Below are positions 8,800 through 16,331 of a stretch of DNA of 16,964 nt, piece by piece. The notes beneath the pieces were generated by a model, which was not told the DNA's origin, did no database searches, and saw only the letters and a list, made by a program, of their open reading frames with translations. Source of the stretch: an uncultured Lachnospiraceae bacterium (GTDB lineage: Bacteria; Bacillota; Clostridia; Lachnospirales; Lachnospiraceae); assembly GCA_937950565.1 (NCBI GenBank), contig CALFCS010000136.1, forward strand, positions 1 through 16,964, written 5' to 3'. The translations under genes were made by a program, and so were the position numbers. The stretch's first letter is position 1. Every line of letters begins with the position of its first letter.

Positions 8800-8811
8800 T
8801 ATACTTTCAAA
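8800..8811 (-). promoter_or_regulatory. TTTGAAAGTATA box, candidate regulator site
   Basis: TTTGAAAGTATA on the minus strand, about 45 bp upstream of the -10 at 8750-8755, the sort of position an AraC-type activator uses. It nearly matches TTTGAAAAGTATA upstream of the GH115 gene (about 5318-5330). Only two copies are seen and the region is A+T rich, so chance similarity is possible. Confidence 0.3.
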
Positions 8812-8815
8812 AACA

Positions 8816-8851
8816 AAGAAACAGGACTGTCAAAAGGCAGTCCCGTTTCTT
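8816..8851 (-). terminator. Second intrinsic terminator downstream of module B
   Basis: On the minus strand AAGAAACGGGACTG pairs with CAGTCCTGTTTCTT over 14 bp (one G-U wobble) around an 8-nt loop, followed by TGTTTTTG. The wobble would be a mismatch on the plus strand, so it is built for minus-strand RNA. It backs up the terminator at the end of the module B binding protein and separates module B from the promoter of module A. Between the two terminators (about 8852-8981) I see no gene or RNA. Confidence 0.8.
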
Positions 8852-8981
8852 ATTATATAACTGTCTTAAGAAAATCAGTCCGGGAAAGGAAGGAAAAAAC
8901 GAATCCGATTATCTTTTTTTCATTTTTTATTATTGCATAATTTTCTTTCATATTTGCAAAAAAAACTGTAAAAACTATATC

Positions 8982-9015
8982 AAAAAAACCATAAAAACTT
9001 TAGTTTTTATGGTTT
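8982..9015 (-). terminator. Intrinsic terminator containing the stop codon of the family-1 binding protein
   Basis: Perfect 14-bp inverted repeat: AAACCATAAAAACT on 8986-8999 and AGTTTTTATGGTTT on 9002-9015. On the minus strand the hairpin runs straight into a run of seven T. The gene's TAA stop (9000-9002) sits at the tip of the hairpin, so the last codons (VNHKN) encode one arm. The stem is A+T rich, so its strength may be moderate; the hairpin at 8816-8851 may be a backup. Confidence 0.7.
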
Positions 9016-10652
9016 ACAAGCTCAATTCTTCTCTGTACTTCTTTCGTCAATTCTTCTTCATAGGCATCGACATCCACTCTCTTTTCATAATCCGCCATAT
9101 ATGCATTCCAGGTTTCTTCGAAATTCTCTGACATAATGACCTTCGGAAGCCATTCCCGTTTCACTTCGCCCATCTCTTTTTTGGCTTTCCCATAATCCGT
9201 ATCAGACGGCCAGTTGTTCTCTGCGGTATACAAGGCAAACCATGGAGGGGTTTCTTCCATTGGTGTCAGAAAATCTTTCCATTTTTCATACCCATATGCA
9301 TCCAGCACCTGCCTGTCCGTCTCATCCAGCGTCACATAATATTCCCCCGGCTGCTGTGCCGGATCCACCGTATTCTTACCGTCTGCAAGCATTCCTTCAT
9401 AATGGGGAAACCAGTAATAAGAACACACATTCTCTTCCTGCCACTTTTCATCTGTGGCACGTATTCTCTGCTCCTCCGTCCGGTAAAACACTCCTTCTTC
9501 ATCCACCTGGTAATCGACATTTTCTTCTCCCCACCACCGAAGAATCTGAATATCTTCTCTCAGCAGATCATCCAAAAACTGCAGCGCCCCTTCCACATCT
9601 TCACAGCTGACCGTAATGCCAAGGCCATTTCCAGAATTAATAACATCCGGGCACCGGTAATTATCCGTAAGCGTTTCATCTGCCACAATTCCAAGCGGGA
9701 CATAAGTCCTGTCTGTCATTCCTTTTCCATACAGCATATTGCTTGCATCCATGAACTGCCAGTACTGGTCTACCATTCCAAGCACATTTCCCTCGCTCAG
9801 TTTTTCCAGATACTGTTCATAAGACATAAAAAAAGTCTCTGCTTTGATGATTCCCTTTCGGTACATTTCGTTTAACTTTTGGAAATACTGTTTCGCCTCC
9901 GGTATTGTATCGTATACAGATGCTTTCTTTGTAACCGGATCCACAATCGCACATCCATCATTCGGGTATCCCGCCAGAAACTGGGGCGGGTTCTCCAGGC
10001 AGAAGTACCGCCAGTCATCACACAGAATCTGAAATCCTGTATTTTCCGTACCGTCTTCATTCACCGGATTCGCCTGTATATATGCTTCAATCAACTGGAA
10101 ATATTCATCTAATGTATGTATCCTCGGATATCCGGCCCACATCAACACACGTTTCTGAATCCAGAAAGCCTCATTGGAGTGGTCCGGATTCATATCTTCC
10201 CCCCGCACAATGGAAAACTGCGGAAGAAAATAAATATGTCCATCCGACTGCCGCATCCGGTTCCACTGCTCTTCCGTCAGATAATTTTTCAGATTCGGAT
10301 AATCATCCAGATACTCATCCAGCGCTATGTAAGCGCCCGCCTCCAGAAGCTGCGCTGTTCCATCTCCCCCGTCAATAAAATCCGGATATTTCCCTGTCTT
10401 AATCATCGTATCTATTTTTTCTGCCACATTCTGTCCTACCAGATATTCTACCTCTGCCTTTGCACCCGTTTTTTGCGCAATCTTCTCCTGTATCCGGTTG
10501 TGAGGCGCTATTTTCTTTCCCTGTACCGCCACAAATGCTGTAAAACTCTTTATTTCCTGTTCTGAATAATCCTTTTTGTCACAACCTGCCGCCACAAGCA
10601 GCACACTGGCAATAACAATAAGAAGGAATCTTCTTTTTTTCCCTTTCTCCAT
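9000..10652 (-). CDS. ABC-type extracellular solute-binding lipoprotein, family 1 (LplA-like), without permease genes (module B)
   Basis: Binding protein of 550 residues, in the large-size range of LplA-like sugar-binding lipoproteins. Signal: EKGKKRR, hydrophobic stretch, lipobox VAAGC with Cys24. The mature part has the two-lobed binding-protein pattern: an early lobe with YPDFIDGGDG (88-97) and IALDEYLDDYPNL, then YFLPQ, a segment with AIVDPVTKKASVYDT, and a C-terminal tail ending in NAYMADYEKRVDVDAYEEELTKEVQ-type helices typical of the family. It starts 2 nt after the regulator stop (TAA at 10655-10657), with AAAGG about 9 nt upstream, and is followed at once by terminators. No permease or ATPase gene is present, so it either serves a transporter encoded elsewhere or works as the ligand-sensing part of the kinase/regulator pair. 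A complex carbohydrate ligand is plausible but unproven. Confidence 0.92.
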   Translation of the reverse strand: MEKGKKRRFLLIVIASVLLVAAGCDKKDYSEQEIKSFTAFVAVQGKKIAPHNRIQEKIAQKTGAKAEVEYLVGQNVAEKIDTMIKTGKYPDFIDGGDGTAQLLEAGAYIALDEYLDDYPNLKNYLTEEQWNRMRQSDGHIYFLPQFSIVRGEDMNPDHSNEAFWIQKRVLMWAGYPRIHTLDEYFQLIEAYIQANPVNEDGTENTGFQILCDDWRYFCLENPPQFLAGYPNDGCAIVDPVTKKASVYDTIPEAKQYFQKLNEMYRKGIIKAETFFMSYEQYLEKLSEGNVLGMVDQYWQFMDASNMLYGKGMTDRTYVPLGIVADETLTDNYRCPDVINSGNGLGITVSCEDVEGALQFLDDLLREDIQILRWWGEENVDYQVDEEGVFYRTEEQRIRATDEKWQEENVCSYYWFPHYEGMLADGKNTVDPAQQPGEYYVTLDETDRQVLDAYGYEKWKDFLTPMEETPPWFALYTAENNWPSDTDYGKAKKEMGEVKREWLPKVIMSENFEETWNAYMADYEKRVDVDAYEEELTKEVQRRIELVNHKN

Positions 10653-10654
10653 GT

Positions 10655-11446
10655 TTATCTGCCTTTCTTTTTCTTCTCCATCCGGTACCTGCGCGGAGTA
10701 AGACCTTTTTCCTGTATAAATTTGCTGATAAAATAATCCACACTCTGAAACCCGGTCTCCTCTGCTATCGTATAAATCTTTTCATCCGTATTTTCCAAAA
10801 GCTCTGCCGCCTTCTCAATTCTAAGCTTGTTCAGATAATCCCGGAAAGAAACTCCATACTTTTTTTTAAATATCTGTCCCAGATATACATTATTAATATA
10901 AAATTTTTCACCCAGCGACACCAGACTGAGATTTTCACAATAATGCTCCTGGATATACTGCTCCACTTTTTCCAGCGCTTTTCCACTCCTCCTGTCTCCC
11001 AGCTCCGCTTCTATAACAGCCGCTTCCGGTTCTTCAACAGAAACTGGTTCTTCTTTCTCACTTTTTTGTCTCTTATATTCCTCACTCAGTGATTTCAATA
11101 TATGGACCAGTTCCTTCTCCTGTATCGGTTTCAAAAGATAATCTCTCACAGACAGCCGAATCGCTTCCTTTGCATAATCAAATTCCGCAAAGCCAGTCAA
11201 GATGACAAAATCCGGCTTCTCCCCATAATTCTGTCTGGCATATTCAATCATTTCCAGTCCCGACATTCCCGGCATCTTAAGGTCTACAAAAACAAGGTCA
11301 ATTTCTTCCTTTCCCAGTTTTTCCAACGCCTGCTCTCCATTTTCAGCTTCTGCAACAATCTCATATCCATACTGCTCCCAGCTGATTAAAATTTTCAGTT
11401 CCCGCCTGATAAATGGCTCATCATCTACCAGCATTACTTTCCACAT
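10655..11446 (-). CDS. Response regulator, receiver plus AraC-type HTH (YesN-like, module B)
   Basis: Cytoplasmic transcription factor of 263 residues, paralogous to the module A regulator. Receiver: D8/D9, Asp55 in FVDLKMPG, Thr84 in ILTGF, Lys106 in LLKP. The linker (about 120-155) is longer and rich in Glu and Pro. AraC-type domain about 158-260: the first helix-turn-helix (YINNVYLGQIFKKKYG) is nearly identical to that of module A, while the second (TGFQSVDYFISKF) differs more. Its ATG lies 26 nt inside the end of the kinase gene, with a strong AGGAGAGGAAG just upstream, so expression is coupled to the kinase. The binding lipoprotein follows after 2 nt. The near-identical first HTH suggests that the two regulators share part of their DNA site (inference). 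Confidence 0.94.
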   Translation of the reverse strand: MWKVMLVDDEPFIRRELKILISWEQYGYEIVAEAENGEQALEKLGKEEIDLVFVDLKMPGMSGLEMIEYARQNYGEKPDFVILTGFAEFDYAKEAIRLSVRDYLLKPIQEKELVHILKSLSEEYKRQKSEKEEPVSVEEPEAAVIEAELGDRRSGKALEKVEQYIQEHYCENLSLVSLGEKFYINNVYLGQIFKKKYGVSFRDYLNKLRIEKAAELLENTDEKIYTIAEETGFQSVDYFISKFIQEKGLTPRRYRMEKKKKGR

Positions 11447-13193
11447 ATTCTTCTTCCTCTCCTTTTTCCTGTGGTATCCTGATAAAAATCTCTGTTCCCT
11501 TTCCTTTTCCGCTGTCTATTTCAAATTCCATATTTTCATGATAATACATCCGAAGCCGGATGACGCTGTTCAAAACACCGATATGCTCACTGCCCTTAAG
11601 CTCTTTCCATGATGCCCCCTGTATCTGCTTCCGCAGCGTCTTAAGTTCCTCTTCTTCCATCCCTGCACCGCTGTCAATCACTTCTATATAAATATAGTCG
11701 TCATCTGATGTGACATTAACACTAATACTTCCCCCATCCATCTGTGTTTCTATTCCATGGATACATGCATTTTCCACGAATGTCATAACCAGGAACCTGG
11801 GAAGCTTCTGTTTTTCTGCTTCAGGCTGGACATAGACGGTGTATTCGAGCCGTCTGCCAAATCTGTTCTTCTGGATTTCCAGATAGAAGCAGACTACTGA
11901 CATTTCTTCCTTTACTTCAATAAAATCTTCCTTCCAGTAAGTCACCTGCCTTAGGAGAGCTGCAAACTTTCCAATCATTTCAGCCGTTTCCTTCTCTCCC
12001 TTTACAAGACTGTGCATCCGGATACTTTCCAAAGCATTATACATAAAATGAGGATTAATCTGTCGCTTTAATGCATCCAGTTCCGCCCGGTTTTTGGCAA
12101 CCTCTATTGTTTTCTGCTCTGCTTCTTTTTTGTAAACAACTTCAATCAGCTCTTTAATCTTAAGGACCATCAGATTAAAACTGCGGATCAGCCTGCCAAT
12201 TTCATCATTCCCGGGATTTCCGGGAATCACTTCAAACTGTCCCTGTTCTGTCTTCCGTATATATTCCTCTGTCAGAAGAAGTCTCTTTTTGAAGGATCTG
12301 TCTATCATCACGATCAAAACACTAGGGAGAATAAGATTAATCAAAAGCAATGCAGCAAATTTGCTTCTCTGACCCTTTAGTATTTTATAGGCGCTGTACT
12401 GTTCCTTCGTAATAACAGCCTTCCATATGTCTCCCACAACCGGAACATCTTCCTGCACGCTCAGCTGCTTCTCTTCGGTCTTATTCAGGAGCGGATAGTC
12501 CTTCTTCCTTTCTGCACCGGGCTGTAAAATAATCTTTTCCCCATCAGATACGTAAATATCCACATCCAGTATATCATAATCCAAAATGGATTCCAGCATT
12601 TCATAATCAAAATCGATTTTCATGACCGCGTCGCCGCCAAAGTTGTCCATTTTACGAATCAGGGAAATATGACGCGCCTGATTTTTACTCTGCTCATAAA
12701 AATTATCTTTTTCATAATATGCCAGAATAAATATCTTTTCTTCATTCTGCAAATATTTCTGATACCATACAGAATCCTTCACTTCTTCCCTGCTGCAAAA
12801 ATAAGAACCACTGACAATCCCCGGATTATCGGTACAGATTTGTATATGGAAAATAGACTCCGCCGTGTAATAGTAACGGATTACACTATCATTACTAAAC
12901 TGTTCAAAAGCCTCATAATACTCCGCCGGGGAACCGTAAGAATACTCAAGGAATTCATTCAGCCTCTCATTCATATACAGATAATCGGAAATAGATACTA
13001 CGCTATTTACTTTCGCAGTCAGTTCATAGGATATCCGTTCCAGTACATCCTCCATATTGCGGGCTTCTTCTGTTGTAACATCCGCCGTTACCATCTGCAC
13101 AAATAGAAAATCTGTCACAAACATAGGCAGAAGGACGCAGATAATATAAATAATGCCCAGCTTTGTCCTGATTTTAAAATTATCCAAATACAT
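11421..13193 (-). CDS. Sensor histidine kinase, YesM-like with Cache-type sensor (module B)
   Basis: Membrane kinase of 590 residues. Order: membrane segment about 12-34; extracytoplasmic region about 36-277 with a PAS/Cache-like pattern (VWYQKYL at 142-148, ISLIRKM, AVMKIDFDYEML, VDIYVSDGEKII); membrane segment about 278-298; HAMP about 297-350; His_kinase domain with QINPHFMYN and His382; HATPase_c with TFVENACIHG (Asn475) and DSGAGM (507-512). The second glycine box reads HIGVLN (537-542) instead of the usual GIGLxN. Partner of the regulator that overlaps its 3' end; the lipoprotein at 9000-10652 is third in the operon. The N-terminus (IRTKLGIIYIICVLLPMF) is typical, so ATG 13193 is right, although its ribosome binding site (GGGTGAG) is weak and it starts only about 14 nt after the aspS terminator. 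Confidence 0.93.
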   Translation of the reverse strand: MYLDNFKIRTKLGIIYIICVLLPMFVTDFLFVQMVTADVTTEEARNMEDVLERISYELTAKVNSVVSISDYLYMNERLNEFLEYSYGSPAEYYEAFEQFSNDSVIRYYYTAESIFHIQICTDNPGIVSGSYFCSREEVKDSVWYQKYLQNEEKIFILAYYEKDNFYEQSKNQARHISLIRKMDNFGGDAVMKIDFDYEMLESILDYDILDVDIYVSDGEKIILQPGAERKKDYPLLNKTEEKQLSVQEDVPVVGDIWKAVITKEQYSAYKILKGQRSKFAALLLINLILPSVLIVMIDRSFKKRLLLTEEYIRKTEQGQFEVIPGNPGNDEIGRLIRSFNLMVLKIKELIEVVYKKEAEQKTIEVAKNRAELDALKRQINPHFMYNALESIRMHSLVKGEKETAEMIGKFAALLRQVTYWKEDFIEVKEEMSVVCFYLEIQKNRFGRRLEYTVYVQPEAEKQKLPRFLVMTFVENACIHGIETQMDGGSISVNVTSDDDYIYIEVIDSGAGMEEEELKTLRKQIQGASWKELKGSEHIGVLNSVIRLRMYYHENMEFEIDSGKGKGTEIFIRIPQEKGEEEEYVESNAGR

Positions 13194-13207
13194 CTCTCAC
13201 CCGTTTT

Positions 13208-13247
13208 AAAAAAGGGCAGAAGGAGTCCTCTCCAATTTCTGCCCTTT
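13208..13247 (-). terminator. Intrinsic terminator of the hemZ-hisS-aspS run
   Basis: On the minus strand AAAGGGCAGAA pairs perfectly over 11 bp with TTCTGCCCTTT, with a smaller inner GGAG/CTCC helix, followed by a T run (13208-13213 on the plus strand are A). It begins about 10 nt after the aspS stop and ends about 14 nt before the start codon of the module B kinase, which leaves no room for a separate promoter between terminator and kinase. Confidence 0.88.
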
Positions 13248-13257
13248 CCATTCTTGT

Positions 13258-15045
13258 CTACTCCTCTGTTACAATCTGAAGCCCCAGCTCATCAAGCTGT
13301 TTCTGCTCTACCCTGGTCGGCGCTTCTGTCATAAGATCTGACGCATCTTTTACTTTCGGGAATGCCATTACCTCACGGATACTGTCCGCCTTTGCCATGA
13401 GCATAACCAGCCTGTCCAGTCCATATGCAAGTCCTGCGTGCGGCGGCACGCCGTATTTGAATGCTGTCAGCAGGAAACCAAACTGCTCCTTAGCCTGCTC
13501 CGGTGTGAAACCAAGCACTTCGAACATCTTACTCTGAATCTCCGGATTGAAGATACGCACACTTCCTCCGCCGATTTCATTTCCATTTAATGTAATATCA
13601 TATGCTTTTGCGCGCACTCTTCCCGGGTCACTGTCAATATACGGAAGGTCTTCTTCCATCGGCATCGTAAATGGATGATGCATTGCAGTATACCTTCCCT
13701 GCTCATCATTCCACTCGAGCAGCGGGAACTCTGTAATCCAAAGGAATTTATATTCATTCTTATCCAAAAGCTCCATCTGTCTGGCAAGCTCCAGACGAAG
13801 CGCTCCAAGTACATCCCATACGACTTTATTTTTGTCAGCCGCAAAGAGCAGAAGGTCTCCGTTCTCGCCGCCCATCACAGAAATCAGTGCAGACATCTCC
13901 TCTTCCTTCATAAACTTCGCAAAGGAAGATTTGATTGTTCCATCTTCCTGAATTGCAATATATGCAAGCCCCTTTGCGCCATAATCCTTTGCAAAGGAAA
14001 CGAGCTTGTCAATCTTCTTACGAGGCATGCTTCCCTGTCCCTTTGCATTGATACCACGGACTGTTCCGCCATTTTCAATTGCCCCTTTGAATACAACAAA
14101 TTCGCAGTCTTTCACTACATCTGTCACGTCTGTAAGTTCCATGCCAAAACGGATATCCGGCTTATCTGAGCCGTAACGGTCCATTGCTTCCTGCCAGGTC
14201 ATTCTCGGAATCGGAAGAGATACCTCTACTCCCAATACCTCTTTAAATAATTTTGCAAGAAGCCTTTCATTTACATCAATTACATCATCAACATCCACAA
14301 AGGAAAGCTCCATATCAATCTGTGTAAATTCCGGCTGACGGTCTGCGCGAAGGTCCTCATCACGGAAACATTTTGCCAGCTGGAAATAACGGTCGCACCC
14401 GGAACACATCAAAAGCTGCTTAAAGAGCTGTGGAGACTGCGGAAGCGCATAAAAATGCCCCTGGTGAATTCTGCTTGGCACAAGATAATCTCTCGCCCCT
14501 TCCGGTGTGCTTCCAATCAAAATCGGTGTCTCAATCTCCATGAATCCCTCATCTGCAAGGAATTGGCGGGTAAGTGTTGCCACCTTGCTCCGCATCATGA
14601 GATTGCGCTGCATATCCGGTCTTCTGATATCCAGATATCTGTATTTCAGACGAATCTCTTCCTTCGTCTTCGAATTCTCCTCAATCGGAAACGGCGGAGT
14701 GTCCGACTCGGAAAGGATACGAAGTTCCTCCGGGATAATCTCGATATCCCCGGTCGCCAGGTTCTCATTCACAGCGCCAGAGCGCTTCTCAACTGTTCCT
14801 ACAACTGCAACCACATACTCCGAACGGAGCTTTGCCGCTTTTTCTATCAAAGCCGCATCTGCCTTTCCCTCTTCAAATACAACCTGGATAATCCCGGAGC
14901 GGTCTCTCACATCAACAAACACCAGACCGCCTTTGTTCCGGTTCTTCTGTACCCATCCCATAATGGTAACTTTTTCACCTATATTTGCACCGGATACTTC
15001 TGCGCACCGATGTGTTCTTTTTAATCCCTGCATTGATTCTGCCAT
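13258..15045 (-). CDS. aspS: Aspartyl-tRNA synthetase, bacterial type
   Basis: Class II synthetase that charges tRNA-Asp; 595 residues, the full length for the bacterial enzyme. N-terminal OB-fold anticodon-binding domain about 1-110 (IMGWVQKNRNKGG, VFVDVRDRSGIIQVVF). Class II core with FRDEDLRADRQPEF (motif 2, 227-240) and TQIDMELSF, a bacterial GAD insertion about 290-425, and motif 3 GLAYGLDRLVML (from 538). The start ATG has AAGGAG 9 nt upstream; an in-frame ATG four codons later is possible. It follows hisS by 20 nt and is last before the terminator. The position that is His or Leu in non-discriminating or discriminating relatives is Lys38 here, so I do not decide whether it also charges tRNA-Asn. 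Confidence 0.97.
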   Translation of the reverse strand: MAESMQGLKRTHRCAEVSGANIGEKVTIMGWVQKNRNKGGLVFVDVRDRSGIIQVVFEEGKADAALIEKAAKLRSEYVVAVVGTVEKRSGAVNENLATGDIEIIPEELRILSESDTPPFPIEENSKTKEEIRLKYRYLDIRRPDMQRNLMMRSKVATLTRQFLADEGFMEIETPILIGSTPEGARDYLVPSRIHQGHFYALPQSPQLFKQLLMCSGCDRYFQLAKCFRDEDLRADRQPEFTQIDMELSFVDVDDVIDVNERLLAKLFKEVLGVEVSLPIPRMTWQEAMDRYGSDKPDIRFGMELTDVTDVVKDCEFVVFKGAIENGGTVRGINAKGQGSMPRKKIDKLVSFAKDYGAKGLAYIAIQEDGTIKSSFAKFMKEEEMSALISVMGGENGDLLLFAADKNKVVWDVLGALRLELARQMELLDKNEYKFLWITEFPLLEWNDEQGRYTAMHHPFTMPMEEDLPYIDSDPGRVRAKAYDITLNGNEIGGGSVRIFNPEIQSKMFEVLGFTPEQAKEQFGFLLTAFKYGVPPHAGLAYGLDRLVMLMAKADSIREVMAFPKVKDASDLMTEAPTRVEQKQLDELGLQIVTEE

Positions 15046-15065
15046 CTCATCTGTCTCCTTTTATC

Positions 15066-16331
15066 CTATAACTGCTCCACGGAATCTGCATAACAGTCGA
15101 TAATTTCTTCATATCCTTCCGCCATGAGCTGTTCCTTCTGGAACTTCTTATTTTTTTTCATATTTACAATCAGCACCTGCCTGCCCGCCTCACGGTCGGC
15201 TTTCGCAAGACTCAGTACCTTCAACATTCCCTCCTTCGGCATGTTCTTCTCCAGAAGGTATGCTTTCTTCGCACCGGCCTTCGGTACTTCATAGCCGCTT
15301 TCCAGAAGAAGCATAACGATTCTCTCAAAACCAATCGAGAACCCGCATGCCGGCGTATCCTGTCCGGTAAACTTCCCAATCATCTTATCGTAACGTCCGC
15401 CTCCGGCTACCGCACCGCCGAAATCATCCATCGTCACTTCAAAAATGGTACCCGTATAATAAGACTGGCCTCTTACCATTGTCGGGTCGAATTTGAGTCT
15501 GAAATCATATTCCTTCGCAGCCTCTACACTTGACATAATCATTTCCATGCTCTCTGCTGTCTCCGGACTTAAGCTGTCTCCCAGCTTTTCCTTCAGGTAA
15601 CGAATACCGGAGATATCAGGTTCTACTTCATCAAATAAAGAAAGATACCTTTCCACATTTTCAGAAGAATATCCCAGCTCCTGAAGTTCTGACGCTACAC
15701 CTTCGGCACCAATCTTGTCCATTTTGTCCAGAATAATGAAGACGTCATCATAGTCTTTCTCCTGAAATCCACTGTAATCTGCCATTGCCTTCAAAATATT
15801 ACGGTTATTGATTCCTACTGTAAACTGACGGAATCCAATCTTCCCCAGCATCGCTGTCGTAGCCAGAATCAGCTCAATCTCCGCCAGATTTCCCGCCTCT
15901 CCCAGAATATCAATATCACACTGGGTGAACTGACGGAAACGGCCTCTCTGCGGACGGTCTGCACGCCATACGCTTCCAATCTGAAGCGCCTTAAAAGGTG
16001 ACGGCAGCTCATTCGCATGGTTCGCATAATATCTTGCAAGCGGTACGGTCAAATCATAGCGGAGCCCGCTGTCAGCAAGATCATTTTCTTCTTTTGCTTC
16101 GGCAATCCGAAGCTTCTCTCCCCGCTTCATAATTTTAAAAATCAGCTTTTCATTATCTCCGCCCTGTTTGCTGCACAGATTCTCAATATGCTCCACGCAT
16201 GGAGTCTCTACAGATTGAAAACCGAAAGTTTTGTAAGTATCTTTAATCAGATGAATCAGATAATCTCTGATTTCCATTTCCTTCGGCATCATATCCTTCA
16301 TTCCTGTGACAGGTTTCTTCTTTAATGCCAT
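15066..16331 (-). CDS. hisS: Histidyl-tRNA synthetase
   Basis: Class II synthetase that charges tRNA-His; 421 residues from the chosen start, normal length. Visible: motif 1 region (FGFQSVETPCVEH), LRYDLTVPLARYYANH, motif 2 VWRADRPQRGRFRQFTQCDIDILG-type segment, histidine loop MVRGQSYYTG, AGGGRYD, motif 3 ACGFSIGFERIVMLL, then a C-terminal anticodon-binding domain (about 325-421). The histidine loop reads RGQSYYTG rather than the common RGLDYYTG, and LRYDLTVP resembles the eukaryote-like branch, which I believe also occurs in Lachnospiraceae and Bacteroidetes. The start at 16331 is chosen because GGAG sits 7 nt upstream; the ATG at 16337 leaves 1 nt. It overlaps the hemZ stop by about 10 nt and precedes aspS by 20 nt, so the three are probably cotranscribed. 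Confidence 0.96.
   Translation of the reverse strand: MALKKKPVTGMKDMMPKEMEIRDYLIHLIKDTYKTFGFQSVETPCVEHIENLCSKQGGDNEKLIFKIMKRGEKLRIAEAKEENDLADSGLRYDLTVPLARYYANHANELPSPFKALQIGSVWRADRPQRGRFRQFTQCDIDILGEAGNLAEIELILATTAMLGKIGFRQFTVGINNRNILKAMADYSGFQEKDYDDVFIILDKMDKIGAEGVASELQELGYSSENVERYLSLFDEVEPDISGIRYLKEKLGDSLSPETAESMEMIMSSVEAAKEYDFRLKFDPTMVRGQSYYTGTIFEVTMDDFGGAVAGGGRYDKMIGKFTGQDTPACGFSIGFERIVMLLLESGYEVPKAGAKKAYLLEKNMPKEGMLKVLSLAKADREAGRQVLIVNMKKNKKFQKEQLMAEGYEEIIDCYADSVEQL

Noticed and set aside
8852..8981. Possible small RNA between the two terminators, with TTGCAA as a -35
   Set aside because: No -10 at an acceptable spacing and no internal structure other than A/T runs; evidence is too thin.
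8643..9131. Plus-strand open frame of 162 codons across the 8718-8999 intergenic region
   Set aside because: It spans two minus-strand terminators and a minus-strand promoter, overlaps coding sequence at both ends, and its product is low-complexity Phe/Ile/Lys from A+T-rich DNA.
13194..13257. T-box or other leader between aspS and the module B kinase
   Set aside because: The 64-bp gap is taken up by a simple terminator hairpin; there is no T-box sequence or specifier stem.
14455..15103. Plus-strand open frames of 189-198 codons opposite aspS
   Set aside because: They lie fully antisense to the conserved OB-fold and class II core of aspS and have no recognisable domain or ribosome binding site; they are by-products of aspS codon usage.
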